Source: Oligoflexia bacterium (GTDB lineage: Bacteria > Bdellovibrionota > Bacteriovoracia > Bacteriovoracales > Bacteriovoracaceae). Taken from it: a stretch of DNA of 64,000 bases. Position 1 is the first letter of the stretch; each line of letters starts with the position of its first letter. The position numbers and the translations under genes were made by a program. Positions 16,652 to 25,172 of this stretch are shown piece by piece. The stretch is taken from contig JADFZW010000015.1 in the NCBI GenBank assembly GCA_015232355.1, positions 62,001-126,000 of the forward strand. The letters are read 5' to 3'. Below the pieces are notes generated by a model. It was given only the letters and a program-made list of their open reading frames with translations. It was not told where the DNA came from and did not search any database.

Positions 16652-17573
16652 CTTCTCTGGTTACCAGTGATGCAAATGATGACGAGTTTTGAGTTGGATC
16701 AATCATTGGCGATAATTCTACTATATCAGCTCCTACAAAATTTTTCCCTCTTAAAACTTTTAAAATTTCAAGCAATGATTTAAAACTTTCACCACCGGCC
16801 TCGGGAGTGCCTGTTCCCGGAAGATAAGCAGGATCAAAATAATCAAGATCGAGAGTTAAATATATTGGTCTTGAATCAGAAACATTTTTTTGCAAGTGTT
16901 GAATTAGTTCGTCTAGCGAATTCATCAGCATCTTGTTGTTTGTTTTGTTTTCTTTGATAAATTTAAACTCATCTCTAGTGCCAGAGCGAATACCTTGTTG
17001 AATGATGTTTGCACCCTCTGGTATAATATCTAGCACTCTCCTTATGATCGCTGCATGTGAATAGTGATCATGTAAATATCCATCTCGTAAATCAGTGTGA
17101 GCATCAAGATGAATAATTAAGAGATCAGGGTAATTATGATTTTTAAGATATAGTGATATCGGAGAAAAAGATATTGAGTGCTCACCTCCCAAAGTTACAA
17201 TTTTCACTTGATCTGTTAGTAAATTGATTCCTTCAAAAACTTCAAAAAAATTCTTCTCCATCAGATCTCTGCGAGAGGGATAGAAGGCAATATCTCCAAG
17301 ATCTAGTATGTTATTATAATCTTCAATATCCAGATCAAGAGTAGGAGAGTAAGTTTCTATGCCGATAGAGGCATCTCTAATGGCCTTCGATCCTAAACGA
17401 GCACCTGGCCTAAAGGATGTAGTGCCATCGAAGGGAAATCCTATCAAGCAAGTGCTGCCTTTCATTGGAACATTTGATTCTTTCGTTCCAATAAATGGCA
17501 TAGCAGTTCTTTCTATCAATAAGTTTGAAGAGTGCGAAGAGTTCGAAGAGTTCGAATGAGTAGTCGTCATCAT
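16605..17573 (-). CDS. speB: Agmatinase (ureohydrolase family)
   Basis: A 322-residue ureohydrolase. The two-manganese site motifs are GGEHS (129-133), DAHTD (157-161) and DLDYFDP (about 247-253), followed by GTGTPEAGG. Agmatinase converts agmatine to putrescine and urea. The spermidine synthase gene lies directly upstream with only 2 nt between stop and start, which favours agmatinase over arginase or formimidoylglutamase. The N-terminal Ser-Asn-His repeat (about 6-17) is a low-complexity extension. No arginine decarboxylase gene is in the window, so agmatine supply must be encoded elsewhere or come from outside. Confidence 0.88.
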   Translation of the reverse strand: MMTTTHSNSSNSSHSSNLLIERTAMPFIGTKESNVPMKGSTCLIGFPFDGTTSFRPGARLGSKAIRDASIGIETYSPTLDLDIEDYNNILDLGDIAFYPSRRDLMEKNFFEVFEGINLLTDQVKIVTLGGEHSISFSPISLYLKNHNYPDLLIIHLDAHTDLRDGYLHDHYSHAAIIRRVLDIIPEGANIIQQGIRSGTRDEFKFIKENKTNNKMLMNSLDELIQHLQKNVSDSRPIYLTLDLDYFDPAYLPGTGTPEAGGESFKSLLEILKVLRGKNFVGADIVELSPMIDPTQNSSSFASLVTREVILALAKRWPNKILF

Positions 17574-17575
17574 AT

Positions 17576-18451
17576 TTACATTCCTACTTGTTTACGATGC
17601 AAATTAGATAGAGCAAAAGCGCCTACATGCCAATTGCTATTATACCATTTACAATTTTTTTCTATCTGAACTAATCTTGCTCGTTTACTATTATCTTGAT
17701 TTAGATCTGTTCCTCGGTAGCGTTTAGAGGCAAAAGCAAAACTCCAGTATACTCCTGGATAAATTATTATAGGAGCTGAAAAGGATTCCACCACTGGAAA
17801 AACCTCTCGTAAATTATCATAAAATTGTTTAATACCAAATTCATCTAGAATAGGATTTTCAGTTTGCGCCATCATAATTCCATCTTCATTTAATGCTTGA
17901 TGAATTTTCGAATAGAATTCTTTAGTAAAGAGCCCGAGTGCAAAATCCTCTGGATCTGTAGAATCAACAATTATGATATCGTAGTAATTTTTCTTTTCAC
18001 CTATAAATTCTGCTCCATCTCGAGCATGAATTTTTACTCTTGGATCGTCGAGTGCCGATGTACATTGTGGAAAATATTTTTTGGAAACGGCGATCACTCG
18101 CTCATCTATTTCAACCAAATCGATCGTCTCTATGTCACTATGTTTTGCAAATTCTCTAACTACTCCACCATCGCCACCGCCAATGATTAACACCTTGGAA
18201 TTTTTTCTGGCAACCGCACAAGGGACATGCGCCATAATCTCATGATAAATAAACTCATCGATCTCTGAAACCATTGTCTTGCCATTAAGAGTTAGTAGCT
18301 TCCCTATTCCTTCTGTGTCGTATACATCGATCTTTTGATACTTTGATTGTTCTGAGTGTAAGATATCTTTTATTTTCACTCTAAGCCCTAATGTCTGATG
18401 ATACCAATACTCTGTAAATTCTTTGGATTCTTTGGATTCTTTTTCTTTCAT
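17576..18451 (-). CDS. speE: Spermidine synthase (polyamine aminopropyltransferase)
   Basis: It transfers the aminopropyl group of decarboxylated SAM to putrescine. Signature stretches are EFTEYWYHQ, LTLNGKTMVSEIDEFIYHE, IIGGGDGGVVRE, LVEIDERVI, HARDGAEF and IVDSTDPE, giving the complete core. The frame extends upstream to a TTG, but the first good start is the ATG at 18449-18451, giving 291 residues, near the usual 280-290. The N-terminus carries a small SKE repeat. It forms a tight operon with speB and diverges from hldD over about 84 bp, where both promoters should lie. Confidence 0.95.
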   Translation of the reverse strand: MKEKESKESKEFTEYWYHQTLGLRVKIKDILHSEQSKYQKIDVYDTEGIGKLLTLNGKTMVSEIDEFIYHEIMAHVPCAVARKNSKVLIIGGGDGGVVREFAKHSDIETIDLVEIDERVIAVSKKYFPQCTSALDDPRVKIHARDGAEFIGEKKNYYDIIIVDSTDPEDFALGLFTKEFYSKIHQALNEDGIMMAQTENPILDEFGIKQFYDNLREVFPVVESFSAPIIIYPGVYWSFAFASKRYRGTDLNQDNSKRARLVQIEKNCKWYNSNWHVGAFALSNLHRKQVGM

Positions 18452-18535
18452 TCGTAGCAGTCCCTTTTTTTTTATTGTTTTAGGTGTATAGTAAAACAAA
18501 AGAGTTAAAAAGTAACATCAAAAAGTAACACCACT

Positions 18536-19597
18536 ATGAGTATGAATATGAATATGAAAAATCGAGGAACAATTATTATTACCGGAGGGGCGGGATTTAT
18601 CGGTAGTGTTTTGTGTAAGGAACTTAATGATCAAGGATACACCGATATAATTTTAGTAGATCGTTTGCGAGACAAGAGTAAGTGGTTAAACTTGAATGGT
18701 CTAAAATTTTGTGATTATGTTTACGCTGATGATTTATTTTCCTACCTAGAAGAAAAACTAGAGATACAAAAAGAAATCCATACCATTTTTCACATGGGAG
18801 CATGTTCGACTACTACTCAAAAAGATGTTGATTATTTAATGAGTAACAATTTTTTATACTCTAAGAGAATTTTTGAGTTGGCCACTAAACTAAAATGTAA
18901 TCTAATATATGCTAGCTCAGCGGCCACATATGGTGATGGAAGAGAAGGATATAGTGATGATCATGAATTGATTCCTAAATTGCGTCCTCTCAATCCCTAT
19001 GGATTTAGCAAACAAATTTTTGATAAATGGGTATTAGAGAATGCTGCTTCGGCAGCAGCAACAGCAATGGTAGTGCCACCATTTTGGATTGGACTAAAGT
19101 TTTTTAATGTCTTTGGCCCTCAAGAATATCATAAGGAGAGTATGTCATCGGTAGTGTTCAAAGCATTTGAACAGATTAAATCTCAGGGTAAAGTAAAGTT
19201 GTTTAGGTCTCATGACCAAAATTATTTGGATGGAGAACAGATGCGCGATTTTATCTATGCAAGAGATGTTGCTCGGGCAATGATAGAGTTATCAATGCTA
19301 ATGCTTGACCAAAATTCCAAAGTTTCTGCTAACATCAGTGGAATATACAATATGGGAACTGGGATCGCTCGTAGTTTTAAGGATTTGGTTTTGGCCGTCT
19401 TTAAATCCATGAATATTGATCCAGTGATTGAGTATATCGATATGCCTGCAGATATCAAAAATCAATATCAGTACTATACTAAAGCTGAGATGAAACGATT
19501 TAATAAACTTATTCCAGGATTCAAATTTACCTCTCTCGAAGACGCCGTTGATGATTATGTAAAAAATTTCTTAAATTCTACCGATAGATATTTCTGA
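18536..19597 (+). CDS. hldD: ADP-L-glycero-D-manno-heptose-6-epimerase
   Basis: A 353-residue short-chain dehydrogenase-type epimerase of LPS inner-core biosynthesis. It has the NADP-binding GGAGFIGS, the substrate region HMGACSTTT, the catalytic YGFSK (Tyr-x3-Lys), and FFNVFGPQEYHK and MRDFIYARDVA, which are family hallmarks. It shows that the cell makes heptose-containing LPS. Between the catalytic lysine and PPFW there is an alanine-rich insert of about ten residues (AASAAATAMVV), which most family members lack and which is encoded by hairpin-forming DNA (19042-19083). Four in-frame ATGs (18536, 18542, 18548, 18554) make the exact start uncertain. Confidence 0.95.
   Translation: MSMNMNMKNRGTIIITGGAGFIGSVLCKELNDQGYTDIILVDRLRDKSKWLNLNGLKFCDYVYADDLFSYLEEKLEIQKEIHTIFHMGACSTTTQKDVDYLMSNNFLYSKRIFELATKLKCNLIYASSAATYGDGREGYSDDHELIPKLRPLNPYGFSKQIFDKWVLENAASAAATAMVVPPFWIGLKFFNVFGPQEYHKESMSSVVFKAFEQIKSQGKVKLFRSHDQNYLDGEQMRDFIYARDVARAMIELSMLMLDQNSKVSANISGIYNMGTGIARSFKDLVLAVFKSMNIDPVIEYIDMPADIKNQYQYYTKAEMKRFNKLIPGFKFTSLEDAVDDYVKNFLNSTDRYF
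19042..19083. repeat. Two consecutive hairpins inside hldD
   Basis: TGCTGC/GCAGCA with a TTCG loop closed by C-G (19042-19057), the classic very stable tetraloop, is followed by AATGGT/ACCATT with a 6-nt loop (19066-19083). Together they encode the alanine-rich insert in HldD. Confidence 0.6.
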
Positions 19598-19608
19598 AAG
19601 TGAAAGTG

Positions 19609-19664
19609 AAAGTGCCATGCTCCTTTGGTTCTGCAATTGCGAAACAAAAAGAGCATGGCACTTT
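19609..19664. repeat. 56-bp palindromic element downstream of hldD
   Basis: A perfect 14-bp stem (aaagtgccatgctc at 19609-19622 and its complement at 19651-19664) encloses a 28-nt loop that is itself partly self-complementary (GCAATTGC core). It starts 12 nt after the hldD stop and is preceded by tandem gaaagt units. No T-run follows, so it is either a strong hairpin or a REP-like repeat rather than a standard intrinsic terminator. Confidence 0.75.
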
Positions 19665-19686
19665 ATCAATCGGATGGGATTTATTT

Positions 19687-20196
19687 ATGTCTGCAAAAAA
19701 TGCTAACAATAATAATAATGGTAGCAATGTAATTAGTATCAATCGTAAAAAATCTAGTGAAAAAATCAAATTGAAAGGTGGAGGTATTGAAGAAGCTGCA
19801 AATGTTTTAAGTGCTCTCTCGAAGAAGGAGCGTGAACGTTTATTTGAAGAGATGGTGATTAAAGATCCAACGCTTGCAGAGAAGATAAAGCGTCGAATGG
19901 TGACCTTTGAAGATTTACGATTTTTAACTACCAATATGATTGTATCACTAATGAAAGAGATTCCTTTACGTATGATGGGAGTAGCATTAAGAGCATCATC
20001 TAAAGAATTAAAGGAACATATTCTAAAAAATGTATCAAAAAATGTTCATACAGATATAAGTGATATTTTAAATGGCCCTGCGGTTAAGGTATCAGAGGTT
20101 CAAGATGCCCAAAACAAAATCGAAGAGCTCTTAAGAAAAAAAGTTGAGAATGGTGAAGTTGTAATTGATCGTAGTGGTAAAGAAGAATTTGTGTAA
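19687..20196 (+). CDS. Stand-alone FliG C-terminal-domain protein
   Basis: About 169 residues. After a disordered Asn-rich start, the helical region (about 50-165) follows the flagellar FliG C-terminal domain: LSKKERERLFEE, DPTLAEKIKRRM-FEDLRFL, LRMMGVALRASSKELKEHIL, and VSEVQDAQNKIEELLRK..NGEVVI, the usual end of FliG. FliG-C meets the stator and sets torque in the flagellar motor. The N and middle domains are absent and no flagellar gene is nearby, so the role is unclear. An upstream ATG at 19600 is in frame but reads through the 19609-19664 hairpin; the ATG at 19687, with GGATGGGA before it, is more credible. Confidence 0.68.
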   Translation: MSAKNANNNNNGSNVISINRKKSSEKIKLKGGGIEEAANVLSALSKKERERLFEEMVIKDPTLAEKIKRRMVTFEDLRFLTTNMIVSLMKEIPLRMMGVALRASSKELKEHILKNVSKNVHTDISDILNGPAVKVSEVQDAQNKIEELLRKKVENGEVVIDRSGKEEFV

Positions 20197-20247
20197 GTAA
20201 AATGTAAATAAAATGTAAATAAAATGTAAATAAAATGTAAGTAAAAA
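20193..20247. repeat. Tandem array, five 11-bp units (gtaaataaaat)
   Basis: Five contiguous copies of an 11-bp unit begin at the stop codon of the FliG-C gene; the first and last differ at one or two positions. The unit length matches one DNA helical turn. Confidence 0.85.
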
Positions 20248-20305
20248 TTATATAATAAATTGATATCTCAAAGTATAAAATATATTATAAATTAAACCTA
20301 CTAAT

Positions 20306-20338
20306 CTAATAGTACTCTAATAGTACTCTAATAGTAGA
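20306..20338. repeat. Tandem array, three 11-bp units (ctaatagtact)
   Basis: Three copies of a second, unrelated 11-bp unit lie 20 bp before the DUF4143 ATPase start. The array sits where promoter or operator elements of that gene would be expected. Confidence 0.85.
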
Positions 20339-20357
20339 CTAAATTAGGAGATATTTT

Positions 20358-21572
20358 ATGCTAAAAATAACTAGATTTGATATGGTGGCCAAATATGTAA
20401 AAAAGATGAAATCAATTATCATCTTTGGGCCGAGAGGGGTTGGCAAAAGCTTTTTTTTAAAAAAACAGTTGTTACCTACTCTAAAAATACCACACCTATA
20501 TATTGATCTTTTACGTTCAGCTGAATACGGAAAATTTTTAAAACATCCACAGCAATTTGCAGAAGAAGTAGAGTCAAAATTAAAGATAAGTAAAAAGTTA
20601 CTAGTAATTGTAGATGAGATTCAACGTCTTCCGGGACTATTAAATGACATTCAAAGTTTGATTGAGGATCATAAAGATAAACTTCATTTTATTTTAACAG
20701 GTTCGAGTGCAAGAAAATTAAAGAGAGGTGATGCTAATCTATTGGCAGGGCGTGCTTATAAAATTTCTTTTACAAATCTTTCTTTTCTTGAAATTTCTTT
20801 TAGGGATAATCTTTATAATATTTTACAATATGGACTACTTCCACAAGTCTATACAGAAACTGAAATAGAATTCAAAGAGGAATTTTTAACAAACTATTGT
20901 CATACGTATCTTAAAGAAGAGATTCAGCAAGAAGCACTTGTACGCAATTTAGAATCGTTTAGCAAATTTTTAGAGTTGGCGGCCCAATCTAATGGGGCAC
21001 CAATAAATTGTTCAAAAATTGCAAATCAAATTAAAGTTGCACCAAAAACGGTTAATGAATATTACAAAATTTTAGAAGATACTCTTTTGGCCCATAAAGT
21101 GCTAGGGTGGAGTGAATCTGTTCGCAAGCAACTGCAAACTGCTCCTAAATATTATTTCTTTGATAATGGTGTAATAAATGCTCTCAAGGGAGAGTTAAGA
21201 ACAGAGCTTCGCCCAAGCAGCTATCGCTACGGTATACTTTTTGAAAATATGATTATTAATGAAATTATAAAATTGATTAACTCAAAACAATTGTCATGGG
21301 AAATTTATTATTACCGAACTAACAATGGTGGAGAAATTGATTTGATTTTGAAAAAGAAAGAGAAAGAAAAAAATAAAATTATCGCTATAGAATTCAAATC
21401 AAATGATGGATCCGAATTAACAAACGAAAGAGATTTTAGAACACTCCTTGATTTTAAAAAAGAATTTCCAAAGGCATCGCTGCAAGTATGGTGTTTAGCT
21501 AAAAGACCATTCAAACGTTTTACAATTGATTTTATTCCATATATGGAAGCTTTAGAGACATCTCTCCTCTGA
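20358..21572 (+). CDS. AAA-family ATPase with DUF4143 domain
   Basis: A 404-residue protein. Walker A is GPRGVGKS (24-31), Walker B is LLVIVDEIQ (about 78-86) and the sensor is ILTGSSARKL. A winged-helix-like segment follows, then the DUF4143 part with YYFFDNGV and the nuclease-like GGEIDLIL ... IAIEFKS pattern near the C-terminus. Such proteins are common in prokaryotes and poorly understood; some are thought to be antitoxin- or defence-related, but no partner gene is seen here. It is a single-gene unit preceded by two 11-bp tandem arrays and a GGAGAT site 10-12 nt before the ATG. Confidence 0.88.
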   Translation: MLKITRFDMVAKYVKKMKSIIIFGPRGVGKSFFLKKQLLPTLKIPHLYIDLLRSAEYGKFLKHPQQFAEEVESKLKISKKLLVIVDEIQRLPGLLNDIQSLIEDHKDKLHFILTGSSARKLKRGDANLLAGRAYKISFTNLSFLEISFRDNLYNILQYGLLPQVYTETEIEFKEEFLTNYCHTYLKEEIQQEALVRNLESFSKFLELAAQSNGAPINCSKIANQIKVAPKTVNEYYKILEDTLLAHKVLGWSESVRKQLQTAPKYYFFDNGVINALKGELRTELRPSSYRYGILFENMIINEIIKLINSKQLSWEIYYYRTNNGGEIDLILKKKEKEKNKIIAIEFKSNDGSELTNERDFRTLLDFKKEFPKASLQVWCLAKRPFKRFTIDFIPYMEALETSLL

Positions 21573-21792
21573 TTCTTTATGCTATGAACGCAGATTCTCG
21601 GCGTCTAAAGCAAAACGATCTACTATCTATTTTTTTTATATTTCATTTTTATTTTAATTTTTATTTTCCCAAACACTTGTCAAAGAAAAAAACACACATA
21701 AGTTGAAGGTGTGAGAGAGATCGAAGAGATCACAATATCACACTGACTTAAGTAAGGTAAAAAATATTAACAAAAACAATCGGAGGATACTT

Positions 21793-22218
21793 ATGAACAC
21801 ACTAGCACTAATTAACAACATTTTAGAAGATGTTTTTCCAGCTACTACTGACATTGGTCCTAGCAATCAGATGACGAACTATCACTACTGGCAACCTAGA
21901 GTGGATTTGCATGAAGAAAAAGAGAAATATATTTTAACAGCAGATCTACCAGGATTAAATGATAAAGATGTTAAGATTGAATTTGATGATGGTGTGCTAG
22001 CTATTTCAGGCGAGAGATCAACTGAAAAAGAGAAGAGCGATAATAAGAATAGCTATTACTATCGAGAAAGAGTCTATGGAAAATTTGAGCGATCATTTAA
22101 TTTTGGGAATAGTGTTGATGCTGACAATGTGAAAGCTTCTATGAAAAATGGAATCTTAACTGTGGAGTTGATCAAACGAGAACCAAAGAAAGTTAAACTT
22201 ATCACTATTGAACATTAG
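21793..22218 (+). CDS. Small heat-shock protein, Hsp20/alpha-crystallin family
   Basis: A 141-residue chaperone holdase. The alpha-crystallin domain covers about 33-130, with DLPGLNDKDVKIEFDDG, LAISGER and the C-terminal ACD signature MKNGILTVELIK. These proteins bind unfolding proteins under stress without ATP. CGGAGGA lies 7 nt before the ATG. The 220 bp upstream holds no other gene; a CTTGTCA-like element near 21678 could be part of a heat-shock promoter, but the match is weak. A GC-rich palindrome right after the stop should end transcription. Confidence 0.95.
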   Translation: MNTLALINNILEDVFPATTDIGPSNQMTNYHYWQPRVDLHEEKEKYILTADLPGLNDKDVKIEFDDGVLAISGERSTEKEKSDNKNSYYYRERVYGKFERSFNFGNSVDADNVKASMKNGILTVELIKREPKKVKLITIEH

Positions 22219-22223
22219 ATCAC

Positions 22224-22245
22224 AAAGGTGCCGGCCGGCACCTTT
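22224..22245. terminator. Bidirectional terminator-like perfect palindrome
   Basis: A 22-bp perfect palindrome AAAGGTGCCGG/CCGGCACCTTT lies between two convergent stops, with A- and T-runs on the flanks. It fits a shared intrinsic terminator for the hsp20-like gene and the gene at 22250-22615. Confidence 0.7.
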
Positions 22246-22249
22246 TGCC

Positions 22250-22615
22250 TTATCGATTTTCTATTAACCATTCTTTAGCATCTATTTCATTGTCGAAAAT
22301 TCTAACACTTTTATCTCCAGTAAAAAGAAGATAACCTTTAAATAGTAATTTTTTAACATTTGAATCGATTCCAATTGTAGCGGTTTTCTTTGTATGACTA
22401 GAATATTTTTTAGCAACTTTTTTAAGTCTTTGCAATCCTTCGTTAGATATGTAGGCATTTCTATAATTAGAGAGAATATAAATCTCCTCGGAAATTGTTT
22501 TATGCATATTCTCACAAACTTCTATAACATCAATAGTCTCTTGAATATTTTTAGTATTACTAAAATCAATATACCAAATTTTTTTACCTTTATATTCTAT
22601 CCATGAAGCTCCCAT
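22250..22615 (-). CDS. STAS/SpoIIAA-like small protein
   Basis: A 121-residue cytoplasmic protein. The pattern of GKKIWYIDFSNTKNIQETIDVI at the start, then EIYILSNYRNAYIS and a C-terminal FDNEIDAKEWL, resembles the SpoIIAA-like/STAS family found as single-domain proteins in many bacteria. The function is unknown. GAGG lies about 7 nt before the ATG. It converges with the hsp20-like gene and appears to be transcribed alone. Confidence 0.6.
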   Translation of the reverse strand: MGASWIEYKGKKIWYIDFSNTKNIQETIDVIEVCENMHKTISEEIYILSNYRNAYISNEGLQRLKKVAKKYSSHTKKTATIGIDSNVKKLLFKGYLLFTGDKSVRIFDNEIDAKEWLIENR

Positions 22616-22754
22616 TGATTTACCTCATTATTTATTTAATATTTAATTTTAGTATATCTTTGATTTAAAAATAAATCACTTCCAAAAGGTGGTGGTCAAA
22701 AGGTACCTTTGGTGGCATTTCTTAAAAGAGTACTAAAATAGTCCTATGTAAAAA

Positions 22755-24959
22755 TCACTGATCTAAATCTATACCAGCACAATATTCATTGGTGATTTTT
22801 AATAAATCAGATGCATATTTTTTTATCTTCTTTTTTCCTAAACCACTTATTAACTTTAATTCTTCATTTGTTGTAGGTAGATGATTACATATTAATAATA
22901 AATTTTTCTGCGATAAAACCATAGGTTCCGTTGTGTTTAATTCTCTGGCCCTAGTTTGTCGCCAACTCTTTAGTTTATTAAAAAGTTTTGGATGTTCGAT
23001 ATCTAAATTGGTCAAGGAGGTAGTTGCTTTAGAAGTGATACTAGTAATTGCAGAGATAGAAGTAGAATTAGAAGTAGAATTAGATTTTAAGCAATCAATT
23101 ACGGCATTGGTTTGGGCCTTCAAATAATTACTAACATAAAAACCATTATTACAACTACAAGCTTTGAGGCAACTTAGTTTAATAGTGGTCTCTTGTTCTA
23201 TCTTTCTTAAAAGATCAAAGAATGCTTTTTTAACTTTTTTATTATCACTCTCAAAGGCAAGCTTTTTAAAAAAATCCTCAATTATTATTTTTGATAAATT
23301 TTCTTCAAAATAGATAGACCCTTTAGTAATTCTTTCTTGGAGAGGGAGATTTTTTTCTATTTCAATATCTATTTGAGCAGCAATATGTCGCTCGATCTCT
23401 TCTTCAAATTTTTTACTAACAACACTTAAATGTTTTTTTATGGCCTGAATTGTTTGATTAAGTTTTTCTTCTATATTTACATTGGTCGCAACAAAACTTG
23501 TTTTGTGTTCGTTATATAATTTTAGAGATTGATGAAGGGGCCTAATGATCGAAGAAAAATCAAACAATTCTTTTAAAAGCATTTGTTGATAAATTATCTT
23601 TGCTTTAATTAAATCATCGATACAGGGAAGATTTTGTTGCATTTTTTGATTAAAATTTACCACCTCTGGATCTAGAATAATACCAGCGCTTTTGATAGGA
23701 GATCTTAATATTAATCCCTCAAGTGTTCTGCATCTACTGAATGCCACATACACTTGGCCATGAGCGAATGCTGCTGCTGCATCCACGATTAGTTTATCAA
23801 ATGTTAATCCTTGACTCTTATGAATGGTAATGGCCCACGCTAATTTAAGTGGATACTGAGTAAAGGATCCAATGATCTCTTCTTTGATCTCTTTTGTTTC
23901 ATCATCGATAACATATTTCACATTATTCCACTCTAATCTCTCGAGAGTAATTGGAGCTAAATCATCAGCAGATTTAACTTGGATAATATTATTTTCAAAA
24001 TTAATATATTCAACAGTAGCAATTTTTCCATTGAAATATCTTTTCTCCGATGATGAAGTAGATGGGGACGGATCATTTTTTATAAACATCACCTGTGCGC
24101 CAACTTTTAATTCGAGTTTTAATTCGGTTGGATAGATATGCTCTGGAAAATCACCACTAACAGATGCTTTAAAGAAGAATGATTTTGAGTTTATTTTTTT
24201 TAACTGACGATTATTTATAGTTTGTGCTTGATAGTTGTGAGTGGTTAAAGTAATAACTTCATTAATATCGTTATTGTTGTCTTCAATTCTATATCTGCTG
24301 TTAATCTCTTGAAGAGAATCAAAATCAAGCTGCCCATCACGAATTTTATTTAGCAGATTGATGAATTTTTGATCACTTTGTCTATAAACGTGCTGTAATT
24401 CAATAGTCACATAATTGCTATATCGTAGAGCTAAACTAGCAAAGAAAAAAGGAGTTTGATAATACTCACTTAAAATACTCCAATCCTCATCTTTTACAAC
24501 TGGAGGAAGCTGTTGCAAATCACCGATCATTAATAATTGCACCCCTCCGAAGGCAAGAGAACGATTTTTATATCGACGTAAAATTTCGTCGATAGAGTCG
24601 AGTAAATCGGATCTAACCATGCTAATCTCATCGATTACCAAGAGATCAAGCGTTCGGATGATCTTGATCTTTTCTTTGCTTAAATTAAATTGCATTTTTG
24701 AGTTTAAGCTAGGAATAAAAGGAGTGAATGGTAATTGAAAGAAGGAGTGGATAGTTACGCCTCCAGCATTAAGTGCTGCTACGCCAGTAGGTGCTACTAC
24801 GATCATACGTTTGCAAGATGTATTTTTTAAATTACGAAGGAATGTTGTTTTGCCTGTACCTGCTTTTCCTGTAAGAAAGATATTTCTATTGGTGAAATTT
24901 ACAAAATCAGAAGCGATTTTTAATTCTGGGTTTAATTCTGGGTTTAATTCCTGATTCAC
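22755..24959 (-). CDS. PIF1/RecD-like superfamily 1 helicase with C-terminal HRDC domain
   Basis: A 734-residue helicase. Walker A is GKAGTGKTT (31-39), followed by VVAPTGVAALNAGG, DLLVIDEISMV (Walker B), GDLQQLPPV, and the C-terminal TIHKSQGLTFD and GQVYVAFSRC motifs. This set is typical of PIF1-like helicases, which unwind 5'-3' and resolve G-quadruplexes and stalled forks. The last 80 residues contain an HRDC-like nucleic-acid-binding domain (RARELNTTEPMVLSQKNLL ... GLGKKKIKKY). A Ser-Thr-rich repeat precedes it, and an ELNP repeat sits at the N-terminus. It is a single-gene unit. The 213 bp upstream (24960-25172) shows no other gene. Confidence 0.9.
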   Translation of the reverse strand: MNQELNPELNPELKIASDFVNFTNRNIFLTGKAGTGKTTFLRNLKNTSCKRMIVVAPTGVAALNAGGVTIHSFFQLPFTPFIPSLNSKMQFNLSKEKIKIIRTLDLLVIDEISMVRSDLLDSIDEILRRYKNRSLAFGGVQLLMIGDLQQLPPVVKDEDWSILSEYYQTPFFFASLALRYSNYVTIELQHVYRQSDQKFINLLNKIRDGQLDFDSLQEINSRYRIEDNNNDINEVITLTTHNYQAQTINNRQLKKINSKSFFFKASVSGDFPEHIYPTELKLELKVGAQVMFIKNDPSPSTSSSEKRYFNGKIATVEYINFENNIIQVKSADDLAPITLERLEWNNVKYVIDDETKEIKEEIIGSFTQYPLKLAWAITIHKSQGLTFDKLIVDAAAAFAHGQVYVAFSRCRTLEGLILRSPIKSAGIILDPEVVNFNQKMQQNLPCIDDLIKAKIIYQQMLLKELFDFSSIIRPLHQSLKLYNEHKTSFVATNVNIEEKLNQTIQAIKKHLSVVSKKFEEEIERHIAAQIDIEIEKNLPLQERITKGSIYFEENLSKIIIEDFFKKLAFESDNKKVKKAFFDLLRKIEQETTIKLSCLKACSCNNGFYVSNYLKAQTNAVIDCLKSNSTSNSTSISAITSITSKATTSLTNLDIEHPKLFNKLKSWRQTRARELNTTEPMVLSQKNLLLICNHLPTTNEELKLISGLGKKKIKKYASDLLKITNEYCAGIDLDQ

Positions 24960-25172
24960 TATACTACTCGATTATAGACTAGTTTATATCACAAAAATTT
25001 GCCATCAATAAAAAATGTTGAATAAGCGTTTTACTACCTAACTAATTTAAATTTGGTTAGAGATAGAAGTCTCAGAAGTATCTTTGCAAAGAAACATCTC
25101 GTTAATGATCGGCAGTGATATACTAGATGAATTAAAACAAATAGGCAAATAAGCACAAAGGAAAATTGAGTT

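Noticed and set aside
18449..18499. Longer SpeE start at a TTG (18499)
   Set aside because: It gives an unusual N-terminus and lies in the divergent promoter region; the ATG at 18451 matches family length.
19600..19686. Upstream start for the FliG-C protein
   Set aside because: It would translate the 56-bp palindrome; the ATG at 19687 has a better leader.
20193..20338. Possible CRISPR array
   Set aside because: Units are 11 bp and contiguous with no spacers.
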